Shown piece by piece: positions 32,788 through 43,000 of a stretch of 64,000 nucleotides of DNA. Position numbers and translations under genes: made by a program. The DNA is taken from NCBI RefSeq assembly GCF_004363955.1, contig NZ_SNZR01000015.1:248001-312000 (forward strand). Reading direction: 5' to 3'. Origin of the DNA: Enterovirga rhinocerotis. Lineage in GTDB: Bacteria; Pseudomonadota; Alphaproteobacteria; Rhizobiales; Beijerinckiaceae. The stretch's first letter is position 1. Every line of letters starts with the position of its first letter. A model generated the notes under the pieces. That model was not told the origin of the DNA. It did not search any database and was given only the letters and a program-made list of their open reading frames with translations.

Positions 32788-32994
32788 CGTGGCTCACTCC
32801 GCGGCATACGGCTCGCCAGCGAATGCGCCGGGAAGCTCCGCACCGTCTATCGGGGGTTGGGGAAACTTGGGTTTGATGAAGGCGGCGCTATAACGCACGC
32901 GCCTGGGAGTGACAAGCAAATCGCGCCGACGCACTTGCGGGCCCGGTCTGTCGGTTCGTCGCAGCCGGCACCATCCTTCCGAACGCCGAGTGAC

Positions 32995-34785
<1,791 letters not shown>

Positions 34786-34790
34786 GGCGG

Positions 34791-34811
34791 CTTCTCTCCT
34801 TGCGGGAGAAG
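34791..34811. repeat. Solo copy of the CTCCCCTTGCGGGAG repeat core
   Basis: CTTCTCTCCTTGCGGGAGAA is a 21-base hairpin element 6 bases after the ABC exporter stop. One base differs from the core at 20784. It could act as a transcript-end hairpin. Confidence 0.55.
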
Positions 34812-34877
34812 ATCTCGACGCGGTCGCTGTGCCGCGTGGAGCCGGTGCGTCGGGGCCCGCTTGGAAACTCGTCTCGT

Positions 34878-34973
34878 CCTCATGCTGAGGTGCCGGCCGA
34901 AGGCCGGCCTCGAAGCACGCGCAACGCTGTGCGTCCTTCGAGGCTCGGCTTTGCCGAGCACCTCAGGATGAGG
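34878..34973. repeat. Palindromic repeat, CCTCATGCTGAGGTGC / GCACCTCAGGATGAGG type
   Basis: Left arm CCTCATGCTGAGGTGCCGGC (34878) through CCGGCCTCGAAG; right arm CCTTCGAGGCTCGG through GAGCACCTCAGGATGAGG (34973). The arms pair over about 38 bases with few mismatches, each with an inner self-pairing region. I recall this CTGAGGTGC/GCACCTCAG family as frequent between genes in Hyphomicrobiales. Confidence 0.8.
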
Positions 34974-34990
34974 ATGGTTGGCAGTCAGCC

Positions 34991-35329
34991 TCAGGCCGCG
35001 GGCTTGGTGACCGGCAGGCCCTTCTCGGCGAGGAGCTGCTGCAGCTCGCCCGACTGGAACATCTCACGCGTGATGTCGCAGCCGCCGACGAACTCGCCCT
35101 TCACGTAGAGCTGGGGGATCGTCGGCCAGTTGGAATATTCCTTGATGCCGTTGCGGATGCCCTCGTCGTCGAGGACGTTCACGCCCTTATACGGGACGCC
35201 GACATAGTTCAGGATCTGGACGACCTGGCCCGAGAAGCCGCACATCGGGAATTGCGGCGTGCCCTTCATGAAAAGGACGACGTCGTTCGACTTCACTTCG
35301 TTGTCGATCTGGGCGTGGGCATCGGACAT
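34991..35329 (-). CDS. grxD: Monothiol glutaredoxin, Grx4 family
   Basis: 112 residues with the active-site motif CGFS at 30-33 in [15 protein letters not shown], the cis-Pro segment [16 protein letters not shown] and the glutathione-binding GGCDI. Grx4 proteins bind a [2Fe-2S] cluster with glutathione, pass it to client proteins and pair with BolA proteins in iron sensing. bolA is on the same strand 2.7 kb upstream; the usual close bolA-grxD arrangement is interrupted by panB and the acdS/acdR pair. With the SUF operon in the same window, it belongs to the cell's Fe-S trafficking set. Confidence 0.96.
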   Translation of the reverse strand: MSDAHAQIDNEVKSNDVVLFMKGTPQFPMCGFSGQVVQILNYVGVPYKGVNVLDDEGIRNGIKEYSNWPTIPQLYVKGEFVGGCDITREMFQSGELQQLLAEKGLPVTKPAA

Positions 35330-35409
35330 CGTGAGGGCTCCGTTCGAGCAAGCGCGTTGAGCGTATATGCGCCCGTGCCGGGCGCGATTTCAAGGCCGGC
35401 GGGGCGAAG

Positions 35410-36234
35410 TCAGCGCAAGGCCTCGGCGAGCGCGGCCTCGTCCATCTTCACGCTTTGGGCGGCGGTGGGGAAAGCCTCGGCCTCCACCTCTTCGCGATAG
35501 CTGCGCAGGGCCTCCTCGATGAGGGCGCCGACCTTCGCGTAGGGCTTGGCGTGGCGCGGCGGCTTCGACTCGAAGAGCCCGAGGAGGTCGTGCCAGACCT
35601 GGACCTGGCCGTCGCAGCCGAGACCGGCGCCGATGCCGATGGTCGGGATGCCGAGCCGGGCCGTGATCTCCGCCGCTAGCGGAGCGGGCACGAGTTCGAG
35701 CACGACCGAGAAGGCACCGGCCTCCTGGAGCAGCAGAGCGTCGTCGAGCATGCGCCGCGCCGCGGAAGCCTCCTTGCCCTGCGCGCGGATGCCGATCTGG
35801 TGCTGTGCCTGGGGGGTGAAGCCGAGATGGCCCATCACCGGCACGCCGAAGGCGACGAGATGGCGCACGATCGGCGCGACGGCGGCGCCGCCTTCGAGCT
35901 TCACCGCATGCGCTCCCCCGTCCTGCATGATCCGCCGCGCCGCCGCGACGGCGCTCTCCGGGTCGGAATAGGTGAGGAAGGGAAGGTCCGCGACGATGAG
36001 CGCGTCCGTCCCCGCCCGCACCACCGCTGCCGTGTGGCGCACGATGTCCTCGACCGTGACGGGAAGCGTCGTGCCGTGCCCGTGGACGACCATCCCCATC
36101 GAATCGCCGACGAGGATCATCGGGATGCCGGCCCGGCCGACGAGAAGTGCGGAGGGGTAATCGTACGCCGTGACCATGGCGACGCGCTCGCCCGCCTGCT
36201 TGCGCCGCTGAAGGTCCTGGATGGTGAAGGGCAT
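35410..36234 (-). CDS. panB: 3-methyl-2-oxobutanoate hydroxymethyltransferase
   Basis: 274 residues from ATG 36234, the first family-typical Met ([27 protein letters not shown]). Magnesium and substrate sites are seen in [17 protein letters not shown] and in the acidic KLEGG segment; GHLGFTPQ is also conserved. PanB adds a hydroxymethyl group from methylene-tetrahydrofolate to 2-oxoisovalerate, the first step to pantothenate and coenzyme A. panC is not adjacent. It lies between grxD and acdS on the same strand; the 112-base gap to acdS could hold its own promoter. Confidence 0.95.
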   Translation of the reverse strand: MPFTIQDLQRRKQAGERVAMVTAYDYPSALLVGRAGIPMILVGDSMGMVVHGHGTTLPVTVEDIVRHTAAVVRAGTDALIVADLPFLTYSDPESAVAAARRIMQDGGAHAVKLEGGAAVAPIVRHLVAFGVPVMGHLGFTPQAQHQIGIRAQGKEASAARRMLDDALLLQEAGAFSVVLELVPAPLAAEITARLGIPTIGIGAGLGCDGQVQVWHDLLGLFESKPPRHAKPYAKVGALIEEALRSYREEVEAEAFPTAAQSVKMDEAALAEALR

Positions 36235-36346
36235 CGCTTCCTCGTTATGATCGATGCCCGTTTCGCCGCTGCCTCTTTGCAAGGCAAGCCCGATCGCGGC
36301 GCGTCGGGCCTGCCGGCATCCCGATTCGGCGGCGTCGCCGCCCGCG

Positions 36347-37360
36347 TCAGCCGTTGCGGAAGGCGTAGCCGTAGCCGTTGAGGGCGGGCGCGCCGCCGAG
36401 ATGGGCGTAGAGGACCTTCGAGCCGGCGGGGAAGTAGCCCTTCTGCACGAGGTCGATCATGCCCTGCATGGATTTCCCCTCGTAGACGGGGTCCGTGATC
36501 ATGCCTTCGAGGCGGGCGCAGAGGCGGATCGCCTCCTTGGTCTCCTCGGACGGCACGCCATAGGCCGGATAGGCGTAGTCCTCGACGAGGACGACATCGT
36601 CTTCCACGAGATCGCGGCCGAGCTCGACGAGCTTCGCCGTGTTCTGCGCGATCGAAAGCACCTGCGCCTTCGTCTGGGCCGGCGTGAAGGAGCCGTCGAT
36701 GCCGATGACACGACGCTCGCGCCCATCCGCGGCGAAGCCGACGAGCATGCCGGCATGGGTCGAGCCGGTCACGGTGCAGACGACGATGTAGTCGAAGGAA
36801 AAGCCGAGTTCCTTCTCCTGCGCCCGCACCTCCTCGGCGAAGCCGACATAGCCGAGGCCGCCGAACTTGTGCACCGAGGCGCCGGCCGGGATCGCGTAGG
36901 GCTTGCCGCCCTGCGCCTTCACTTCGGCGATCGCGTCCTCCCAGCTCTTGCGGATGCCGATGTCGAAGCCCTCGTCGACGAGGCGCACATCGGCGCCCAT
37001 GATGCGGCTGAGCTGGATGTTGCCGACGCGGTCGTAGACGGCGTCCTCGTGCGGCACCCAGGCCTCCTGCACGAGCCGGCACTTCATGCCGATCTTGGCC
37101 GCGACGGCCGCCACCATGCGGGTATGGTTCGACTGCACGCCACCGATCGAGACGAGCGTGTCGGCGTTCGAGGCGATGGCGTCGGGGACGATGTATTCGA
37201 GCTTACGCAGCTTGTTGCCGCCATAGGCGAGGCCCGAATTGCAATCCTCGCGCTTGGCGTAGATCTCGACACCGCCGCCGAGATGCTCGCCCAGCCGCGA
37301 CAGCTTCTCGATCGGGGTCGGCCCGAAGGTCAGCGGGTAGCGCTCGAATTTCGACAGCAT
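36347..37360 (-). CDS. acdS: 1-aminocyclopropane-1-carboxylate deaminase
   Basis: 337 residues, family length. The PLP lysine is Lys50 in [11 protein letters not shown], with Ser77-Asn78 in VQSNHT. Glu294 (PVYEGKS) and Leu321 (LYAHLGG) correspond, with an offset of one, to the Glu295 and Leu322 that separate true ACC deaminase from D-cysteine desulfhydrase homologues in Pseudomonas. The enzyme converts ACC, the ethylene precursor of plants, to 2-oxobutanoate and ammonia, lowering plant ethylene; it points to a plant-associated life. The divergent Lrp-type gene 160 bases away is the usual AcdR regulator. ATG 37360 is chosen by homology. Confidence 0.95.
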   Translation of the reverse strand: MLSKFERYPLTFGPTPIEKLSRLGEHLGGGVEIYAKREDCNSGLAYGGNKLRKLEYIVPDAIASNADTLVSIGGVQSNHTRMVAAVAAKIGMKCRLVQEAWVPHEDAVYDRVGNIQLSRIMGADVRLVDEGFDIGIRKSWEDAIAEVKAQGGKPYAIPAGASVHKFGGLGYVGFAEEVRAQEKELGFSFDYIVVCTVTGSTHAGMLVGFAADGRERRVIGIDGSFTPAQTKAQVLSIAQNTAKLVELGRDLVEDDVVLVEDYAYPAYGVPSEETKEAIRLCARLEGMITDPVYEGKSMQGMIDLVQKGYFPAGSKVLYAHLGGAPALNGYGYAFRNG

Positions 37361-37413
37361 GACGGCCTCGGTTTCGCGATTGACGACAGCGCCGAACCTA
37401 TCAGGATGCCGAT

Positions 37414-37426
37414 GAAAGGTGCTTTC
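37414..37426. promoter_or_regulatory. Candidate AcdR operator, acdS-proximal
   Basis: GAAAGGTGCTTTC: perfect GAAAG-N3-CTTTC palindrome about 54 bases upstream of the acdS ATG on the divergent region. The same pattern recurs at 37508-37520, 94 bases apart (about nine helical turns), which suits a looping Lrp-type octamer. Confidence 0.5.
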
Positions 37427-37507
37427 TAAGATGCGCACGACGCTGGACGATGGCGAAGGCATCCAGGATAAAGATATCCCATTCGTCTCGTCCGATACTC
37501 AGAAATC

Positions 37508-37520
37508 GAAAGATTCTTTC
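37508..37520. promoter_or_regulatory. Candidate AcdR operator overlapping the acdR start
   Basis: GAAAGATTCTTTC: second perfect GAAAG-N3-CTTTC palindrome, directly touching the acdR ATG. Binding here would block initiation and give autoregulation. Confidence 0.5.
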
Positions 37521-37985
37521 ATGAGCCAGGCGCTGGACCGGATCGACATGAAGCTGCTCCGCCTGCTCCAGGCCGACGGCCGCCTCTCCAACGCCGACCT
37601 CGCCGAGCGCGTCGCGGTCAGTCCCGCGACCTGTCATCGGCGCGTGCAGCGGCTCTTCGCGGCCGGCTTCGTGACGGGCGTCCGGGCGATGGTGGAGCCG
37701 GCGCGGGTCGGGCGCGGCGCGCTCGTCATGGTCGGCGTCGTCCTCGACCGCTCGACGCCGGAGAGCTTCGGGACGTTCGAGAGGGCGGTCGCAGCCTTGC
37801 CCTTCGTCCTCGATTGCCACCTCGTAGCAGGGGATTTCGACTACTTCCTGAAGATCAGGGTCGGCGACATGGCCGATTTCAACCGGCTCCACGGCGAGAA
37901 GCTGATCGCCCTGCCGGGAGTCCGCCAGACGCGGACCTTCTTCGTGATGAAGGAGGTCGTCGACAACGCGCCGCTGGATTTCTGA
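37521..37985 (+). CDS. acdR: Lrp/AsnC-family regulator of ACC deaminase
   Basis: 154 residues. An N-terminal helix-turn-helix (about 5-55, LDRIDMKLLRLLQADGRLSNADLAERVAVSPATCHRRVQRL) and a C-terminal RAM effector domain (about 70-145, with GDFDYFLKIRVGDMADFNR and LPGVRQTRTFFVMKEV). Divergent placement from acdS is the known acdR/lrpL arrangement, in which the protein activates acdS when ACC and its partner are present. ATG at 37521 fits the family start; the open frame further upstream runs through the operator region. Target assignment is by position. Confidence 0.88.
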   Translation: MSQALDRIDMKLLRLLQADGRLSNADLAERVAVSPATCHRRVQRLFAAGFVTGVRAMVEPARVGRGALVMVGVVLDRSTPESFGTFERAVAALPFVLDCHLVAGDFDYFLKIRVGDMADFNRLHGEKLIALPGVRQTRTFFVMKEVVDNAPLDF

Positions 37986-38082
37986 GCATCCGCCGTCGTT
38001 GCGAGGAGGCGGAGCCGACGAAGCAAGCCGGAGCCGGGCGGATAGGGCCGGGTCGCGTCGCTCCGCCCGCAAAGACGGAGAG

Positions 38083-38316
38083 CTACTCCCCCACGACCGT
38101 CGTCAGCGCGAGGGCGTGCAGGACGCCGCCCATGCGGCCGCCGAGGGCATCATAGACCATCTGATGCTGGCGCACGCGCGGCAGGCCCTTGAAGGCCGCC
38201 GAGGTGACGGTCGCCGCGTAATGGTCGCCGTCGCCCGCGAGGTCGCGGATCTCGACCGCGGCATCGGGGATCGCCGCCTTGATCATGCGCTCGATCTCGC
38301 CCGCTTCCATCGCCAT
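38083..38316 (-). CDS. bolA: BolA family protein
   Basis: 77 residues, the short BolA/BolA2 form. IERMIKAAIPDAAVEIRDLAGDGDHYAATVTSAAF is the class II KH-like start, and RVRQHQMVYDALGGRM gives the conserved His that shares a [2Fe-2S] cluster with a Grx4 protein. It begins 11 bases after the purL stop and has a GAGGAG site, so the two are co-transcribed. Its natural partner grxD lies further downstream on the same strand after a four-gene interruption. Likely role: with GrxD in iron sensing or Fe-S delivery. Confidence 0.93.
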   Translation of the reverse strand: MAMEAGEIERMIKAAIPDAAVEIRDLAGDGDHYAATVTSAAFKGLPRVRQHQMVYDALGGRMGGVLHALALTTVVGE

Positions 38317-38327
38317 CGTCGTTCTCC

Positions 38328-40586
38328 TCAGGCCGCTTCGGCCGCGGGCGGCTCATCGCCGTCGGGGGCGGCGGCGGATCCGCTCATATAGGCCGGCAGC
38401 CAGCCCTCATGCGCCTCCTTGAGGGCCGAGACGGCGATGCCGTCCTCGCCCGGGAAGACGATGGCGTCGCCGCCGGTGAGGCCCAGATACCAGTTCGGCA
38501 CCCCGGCTTCGGTCGCCTCCTGCCGGAGCGCGAACATCGCCTCGCTCGAACAGGTGACGACGTAGCGGCCCTGGTCCTCGCCGAAGAGGAAGGCGTGGAG
38601 CGGCACGGTCGTCGGCATGTCCCGCGCCTCGAGCGCGATGCCGATGCCGTTCGGCATCGCCATCTCGGCGAGGGCGACCGCGAGGCCGCCATCCGAGCAA
38701 TCGTGGACGGTGTCGAGGCGCCCGGACCGGATGAGGCCGCGCACGAAATCGCCGACCTTCCGCTCGGTCGCGAGATCGACGGGCGGCGGCGCGCCCTCTT
38801 CGCGGCCGCAGACCTCGCGCAGATAGAGCGACTGGCCGAGCCAGCCGGAAGTGGTGCCGAGCACCAGCACCGCCTCGCCCTCGCGCCTGAAGGGGATCGA
38901 GGCGCGGACGGTCACGTCGTCGACGAGCCCGACCGCCCCGATGGTCGGCGTCGGCAGGATGCCCCGCCCGTTCGTCTCGTTATAGAGCGAGACGTTGCCG
39001 GACACGATCGGGAAGTCGAGCGCCCGGCAGGCCTCGCCGATGCCGCGGATGCAGCCGACGAACTGGCCCATGTACTCGGGCCGCTCTGGATTGCCGAAAT
39101 TGAGGTTGTCGGTCACGGCGAGCGGAAGCCCGCCGACCGCCGTGATGTTGCGCCAGGCCTCGGCCACGGCCTGCTTGCCGCCCTCGACGGGATCGGCGTC
39201 GCAATAGCGGGGCGTGACGTCGGTCGTGAGCGCGAGGCCCTTTGGCCCGTCCTCGACCCGCACCACGGCCGCATCGCCGCCCGGTCCGCTCACCGTGTTG
39301 CCGCCGATCAGGTGGTCGTATTGCTCGTAGACCCAGCGCTTCGAGCAGCCGTCCGGCGAGCCGACGAGCTTCAGCAGCGCCTCGGCGTGGGAGACCGGCG
39401 GCTCGACGCTGCCGGCGGCGATCACGGGCTCGTAGGTGTTGGCGAGATGCGGGCGGTCATAGATCGGGGCGAGGTCGCCGAGTTCCTTGATCGGCAGGTC
39501 CGCGACCGTCTTGCCGCCATGCTTGACGACGAAGCGGAGCGTGTCGGTGGTCTTGCCGATGACCGCGAAATCGAGGCCCCATTTGCGGAAGATCGCCTCG
39601 GCATCCTCCTCGCGCTCGGGGTCGAGCACCATGAGCATGCGCTCCTGGCTCTCCGACAGCATCATCTCGTAGGCGGTCATGCCCTCCTCGCGGCAGGGGA
39701 CCGCGTCGAGGTCCAGCTCGACGCCGAGATCGCCCTTGGCGCCCATCTCGACAGCCGAGCAGGTGAGGCCGGCAGCGCCCATGTCCTGGATCGCGATGAC
39801 CGAGCCCGATGCCATCAGTTCGAGGCAGGCTTCGAGGAGCAGCTTCTCGGCGAAGGGATCGCCGACCTGCACCGTCGGGCGCTTCTCCTCGCTCTCGTCG
39901 TCGAAGGCGGCCGAGGCCATGGTCGCGCCGTGGATGCCGTCGCGGCCGGTCTTGGAGCCGAGATAGACGATCGGATTCCCGACGCCCGTCGCCTTGGCGT
40001 AGAAGATCTTGTCCGTCTCGGCGAGGCCGACGGCCATCGCGTTGACGAGGATGTTGCCGTCGTAGCGGGTGTGGAAGCCGACCGAGCCGCCGACGGTCGG
40101 CACGCCGAAGGAATTGCCGTAGCCGCCGATCCCGGCCGAGACGCCGGAGACGAGGTGGCGCGTCTTCGGATGGTCCGGCGAGCCGAAGCGCAGCGCGTTC
40201 AGCGCCGCGATGGGCCGCGCGCCCATCGTGAAGACGTCGCGCAGGATGCCGCCGACGCCCGTCCCGGCGCCCTGGTAGGGCTCGATGAAGCTCGGATGGT
40301 TGTGCGATTCCATCTTGAAGACGCAGGCCTGCCCGTCGCCGATATCGATGACGCCCGCATTCTCGCCCGGTCCCTGGATCACCCAGGGCGCCTCGGTCGG
40401 CAGCGTCTTCAGGTGCAGGCGCGACGACTTGTAGGAGCAGTGCTCGTTCCACATCGCCGAGACGATGCCGAGTTCGACCAGCGTCGGCTCGCGGCCGATG
40501 AGGTCCGTGAAGCGCTTGTATTCTTCCGCGGTCAGCCCGTGCTGACGCACGAGTTCCGGGCTGATCGGGCCGACGCTCGCCACCAT
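38328..40586 (-). CDS. purL: Phosphoribosylformylglycinamidine synthase subunit PurL
   Basis: 752 residues, the length of the small PurL that works with PurQ and Pur[15 protein letters not shown] (about 42-55) contains the catalytic His region, then [37 protein letters not shown] and [11 protein letters not shown]. It uses ATP and glutamine-derived ammonia to make FGAM in purine synthesis. purQ and purS are not in this window. The C-terminal tail (about 735-752) is Ala/Pro/Glu-rich and probably disordered. Followed by bolA after 11 bases. Confidence 0.97.
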   Translation of the reverse strand: MVASVGPISPELVRQHGLTAEEYKRFTDLIGREPTLVELGIVSAMWNEHCSYKSSRLHLKTLPTEAPWVIQGPGENAGVIDIGDGQACVFKMESHNHPSFIEPYQGAGTGVGGILRDVFTMGARPIAALNALRFGSPDHPKTRHLVSGVSAGIGGYGNSFGVPTVGGSVGFHTRYDGNILVNAMAVGLAETDKIFYAKATGVGNPIVYLGSKTGRDGIHGATMASAAFDDESEEKRPTVQVGDPFAEKLLLEACLELMASGSVIAIQDMGAAGLTCSAVEMGAKGDLGVELDLDAVPCREEGMTAYEMMLSESQERMLMVLDPEREEDAEAIFRKWGLDFAVIGKTTDTLRFVVKHGGKTVADLPIKELGDLAPIYDRPHLANTYEPVIAAGSVEPPVSHAEALLKLVGSPDGCSKRWVYEQYDHLIGGNTVSGPGGDAAVVRVEDGPKGLALTTDVTPRYCDADPVEGGKQAVAEAWRNITAVGGLPLAVTDNLNFGNPERPEYMGQFVGCIRGIGEACRALDFPIVSGNVSLYNETNGRGILPTPTIGAVGLVDDVTVRASIPFRREGEAVLVLGTTSGWLGQSLYLREVCGREEGAPPPVDLATERKVGDFVRGLIRSGRLDTVHDCSDGGLAVALAEMAMPNGIGIALEARDMPTTVPLHAFLFGEDQGRYVVTCSSEAMFALRQEATEAGVPNWYLGLTGGDAIVFPGEDGIAVSALKEAHEGWLPAYMSGSAAAPDGDEPPAAEAA

Positions 40587-40740
40587 GGTTCCCCAAGAGG
40601 TCAGGACAAGAGCCGGGCCTTAAAGCCTCTCCCGCCCGGAGGCAACGCGTTCGGAGCCGTTCCAAAGCGGCACATCCCCGCTGGCACGGGCTTCGCGCCT
40701 TGGGGCCGGCGAACGGTTCGCTGTCTCGGGGGAGGCCACG

Positions 40741-42024
40741 ATGGGTGTGTTCAGGCGTTTCAAGACGGATCAGAGGGGCGCCACGGCGATCATCTTCGGT
40801 TTCGTTGCGATCCCGCTGGTCGCCCTCGCCGGAGCCGCGGTGGATTACAGCCGCGCCTCGATGGCGCAGACGAAGATCCAGGTCGCGATCGACCAGGCCG
40901 CCCTCGCCATCGTGAAGCTTCCGAGGACGGCCAGCCAGGAGGTGATCGACGCCATCGCCAAGAACGCCGTCGAATCCGTGTTCGGGTTCGAGACGGGTAC
41001 CCGGTCGCCGAGCGGGATCACGCTTCAGCCGCCCACGGCGGAACGCACGGGCTCCGCGGTCACGGTTCGGGCGACCGGCACCTCGGACAGCGCCTTCATG
41101 CAGCTTCTCGGGATCGCCTCGACGCCCATCGGCGCCTCAAGCCAGGCCCTGTGGTCGACGAAACGGATCGAGATTGCGCTGGTTCTCGATAATACCGGAT
41201 CGATGAACGACCGAGAAAGCGGAAAGCATAAGATCGAGGAACTGATCAACGCGGCCAAAGAATTTGTCTCAGAAGCGAAAAGAAAGGCGGTCGACAACGA
41301 CTCGATCAAGATATCTATTGTGCCTTTCGACACGGAGGTACGCGTCGATCCGGATGCCAATCGCAACGCGACTTGGTTTCGATTCGTTGATTCGTCGACT
41401 GTGCGCGCGAACTGGACGGGCTATCTCATCGATCGCTTCGGTTCCTATGCGGGAACCGACAGTCCGGTGACGGGTGAGGCGAGCAAGCACCCCGCGCTCA
41501 AGTCCACGCGCGAAGGAGGGAGTCTTCCCACGATCACGCCGCTCGCGTCTGTGAAGACAAACAGCGCGGATATGATCGCCAGGATCGAAGCGATGAAGCC
41601 GCGCGGGCTGACCAATATCGGCCTCGGAGTGACGTGGGGCCTCGCGACGCTCTCGGCGAGCGCACCGTTCTCAGAAGCGTCAGGCGAAAGACATGTCGAG
41701 CGCTACATGATCGTGTTCACGGACGGAGACAATACCGCCTACCATAAAGACGGCGTCCTTCTGAGTTCGCTCGAAAGGGGGCTGTCGCGTGCCGCGAAGG
41801 ACAAGATCGTCGCTGATATGAACACCTATACCAAGCTTGCCTGCGATGAAGCGAAGAAGACGGCGTCCGTCTATACGATTCGTCTGCTCAAAGGAGACGA
41901 AAATCTCCTGAGGAGCTGCGCGTCGACGCCGTCCAATTATCAGGATGTGCAGAATCCGGCCGATCTGACGAGCGCTTTCGATCGCATCCTGAGGGATATC
42001 CTTGCCACTCGAATCACGAGCTGA
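40741..42024 (+). CDS. TadG-like pilus-assembly protein with von Willebrand A domain
   Basis: 427 residues. The N-terminal TadE/TadG helix (about 11-38, RGATAIIFGFVAIPLVALAGAAVDYSRAS) is followed by a pseudopilin-like stretch and a VWA domain from about 138, with the metal site DNTGSMN (IALVLDNTGSM) and a late MIVFTDGDNTAYHKDG. Such proteins anchor in the inner membrane and take part in Flp/Tad pilus or surface assembly. No other tad genes are near, so this is an orphan copy. Bases from about 41160 to 41960 are visibly less GC-rich and use more A/T-ending codons than the neighbours, suggesting transfer of this part. A GGGAGG site precedes the start. Confidence 0.82.
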   Translation: MGVFRRFKTDQRGATAIIFGFVAIPLVALAGAAVDYSRASMAQTKIQVAIDQAALAIVKLPRTASQEVIDAIAKNAVESVFGFETGTRSPSGITLQPPTAERTGSAVTVRATGTSDSAFMQLLGIASTPIGASSQALWSTKRIEIALVLDNTGSMNDRESGKHKIEELINAAKEFVSEAKRKAVDNDSIKISIVPFDTEVRVDPDANRNATWFRFVDSSTVRANWTGYLIDRFGSYAGTDSPVTGEASKHPALKSTREGGSLPTITPLASVKTNSADMIARIEAMKPRGLTNIGLGVTWGLATLSASAPFSEASGERHVERYMIVFTDGDNTAYHKDGVLLSSLERGLSRAAKDKIVADMNTYTKLACDEAKKTASVYTIRLLKGDENLLRSCASTPSNYQDVQNPADLTSAFDRILRDILATRITS

Positions 42025-42135
42025 GGCGGCTGCCTCAGCCCGAGGTGGCGACCGAGGACGGCGCCTTCAGAGCGCATCTCGGGATGAGCAGCGGGAGAGC
42101 ATCCCGTCAGAGACCGAGGACGGCCTCCCCGCCTC

Positions 42136-42906
42136 TCAGCCCGCACCCTTCCGGAGCGCCGCGGCGCCGGCCTTGAGGAAGGCGGTGTCGGAGCCGATCG
42201 CGACGAAGCCGAAGCCGCGCCGCACGTTGTCGGCCGCCCTCTCGCCGGTCCCCGTATAGGCGCCGGCGAACTTGCCCGCCGCCCTGGCGCGGGCTCCCGC
42301 ATGGTCGAGCGCGGCGTCGACGGCCGGGCTCAGGGGGTCGAGCACGGTCCCGCCCGACAGGCCGATCGAGAGGTCCGAGGGGCCGATGAAGATGCCGTCG
42401 ATGCCGTCGACGGCCAGGATGTCGTCGATCGCGTCCAGCGCCTCGCGCGTCTCGATCATGGCGAAGGTGACGCTGAAATCGTTGGCCGTCCGGAAATACT
42501 CTGTCGGCGCGAGGCCGGTCAGGGCGAGGGCGCCGACCGGCCCCCAACTCCGTCCGCCGAGCGGCGGGAACTTCGTGAACTCGACGAAGCGGCGCGCGTC
42601 CTCGACGCTGTTGATCATCGGCGCGATGATGCCGGAGGCGCCCGCATCGAGGAGCCGCGAGGCCGTCTGGAACTCGCCGACCGGGATGCGCACGACGCAG
42701 GGCTTGCCGGCCGCCGCGACCAGCGGGATCGCCTGCAGCGCCATCGCGAAATCGGCCGGGTTGTGCTGGAGATCGACGACGACCGCGCCGAAGCCGGGCT
42801 CGCGGGCGAGGAGGCCGGCGATCGAGGGATGCGGGATGCCGCACCAATGCGTGAAGATCGACTGCCCGGCCTTCAGATCGGCGGCGAACTGCTGCACTGA
42901 CGACAT
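42136..42906 (-). CDS. HpcH/HpaI family aldolase
   Basis: 256 residues. The class II pyruvate aldolase features are VVVDLQHNPADF (His near 48), CVVRIPVGE (substrate Arg), GIIAPMINSVEDA, and DGIFIGPSDLSIGLSG near the C-terminus, with the Glu/Asp metal ligands in MIETREALD. Members split hydroxylated 2-keto acids to pyruvate and an aldehyde with a divalent metal. A GGGAGGA site supports the start. A CoA-transferase gene on the same strand lies 94 bases upstream; together they could handle an acyl-CoA or hydroxy-acid pathway such as a citramalate or itaconate route, which is only a guess. Confidence 0.87.
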   Translation of the reverse strand: MSSVQQFAADLKAGQSIFTHWCGIPHPSIAGLLAREPGFGAVVVDLQHNPADFAMALQAIPLVAAAGKPCVVRIPVGEFQTASRLLDAGASGIIAPMINSVEDARRFVEFTKFPPLGGRSWGPVGALALTGLAPTEYFRTANDFSVTFAMIETREALDAIDDILAVDGIDGIFIGPSDLSIGLSGGTVLDPLSPAVDAALDHAGARARAAGKFAGAYTGTGERAADNVRRGFGFVAIGSDTAFLKAGAAALRKGAG

Positions 42907-43000
42907 CGTATCCTCCCGGCCCGGCCGTCCCGCCGCGCTGATGCTATCCCGGCCGAAGGGGGCCGGAAGTCAAGCATCCGGATGGAGGTGATGGCGCCGC

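Noticed and set aside
32458-32994. Longer N-terminus for the ABC exporter
   Set aside because: The open frame upstream runs through rpmE on the other strand and lacks any family similarity; ATG 32995 matches the exporter start.
36347-37360. D-cysteine desulfhydrase instead of ACC deaminase
   Set aside because: Glu294 and Leu321, which mark true ACC deaminases, are both present, and the divergent Lrp regulator is the usual acdR partner.
42080-42106. Terminator hairpin CGGGATG...CATCCCG between the TadG-like and HpcH genes
   Set aside because: A 7-bp stem with a 14-base loop and no T-run is too weak in DNA this GC-rich to list as a terminator.
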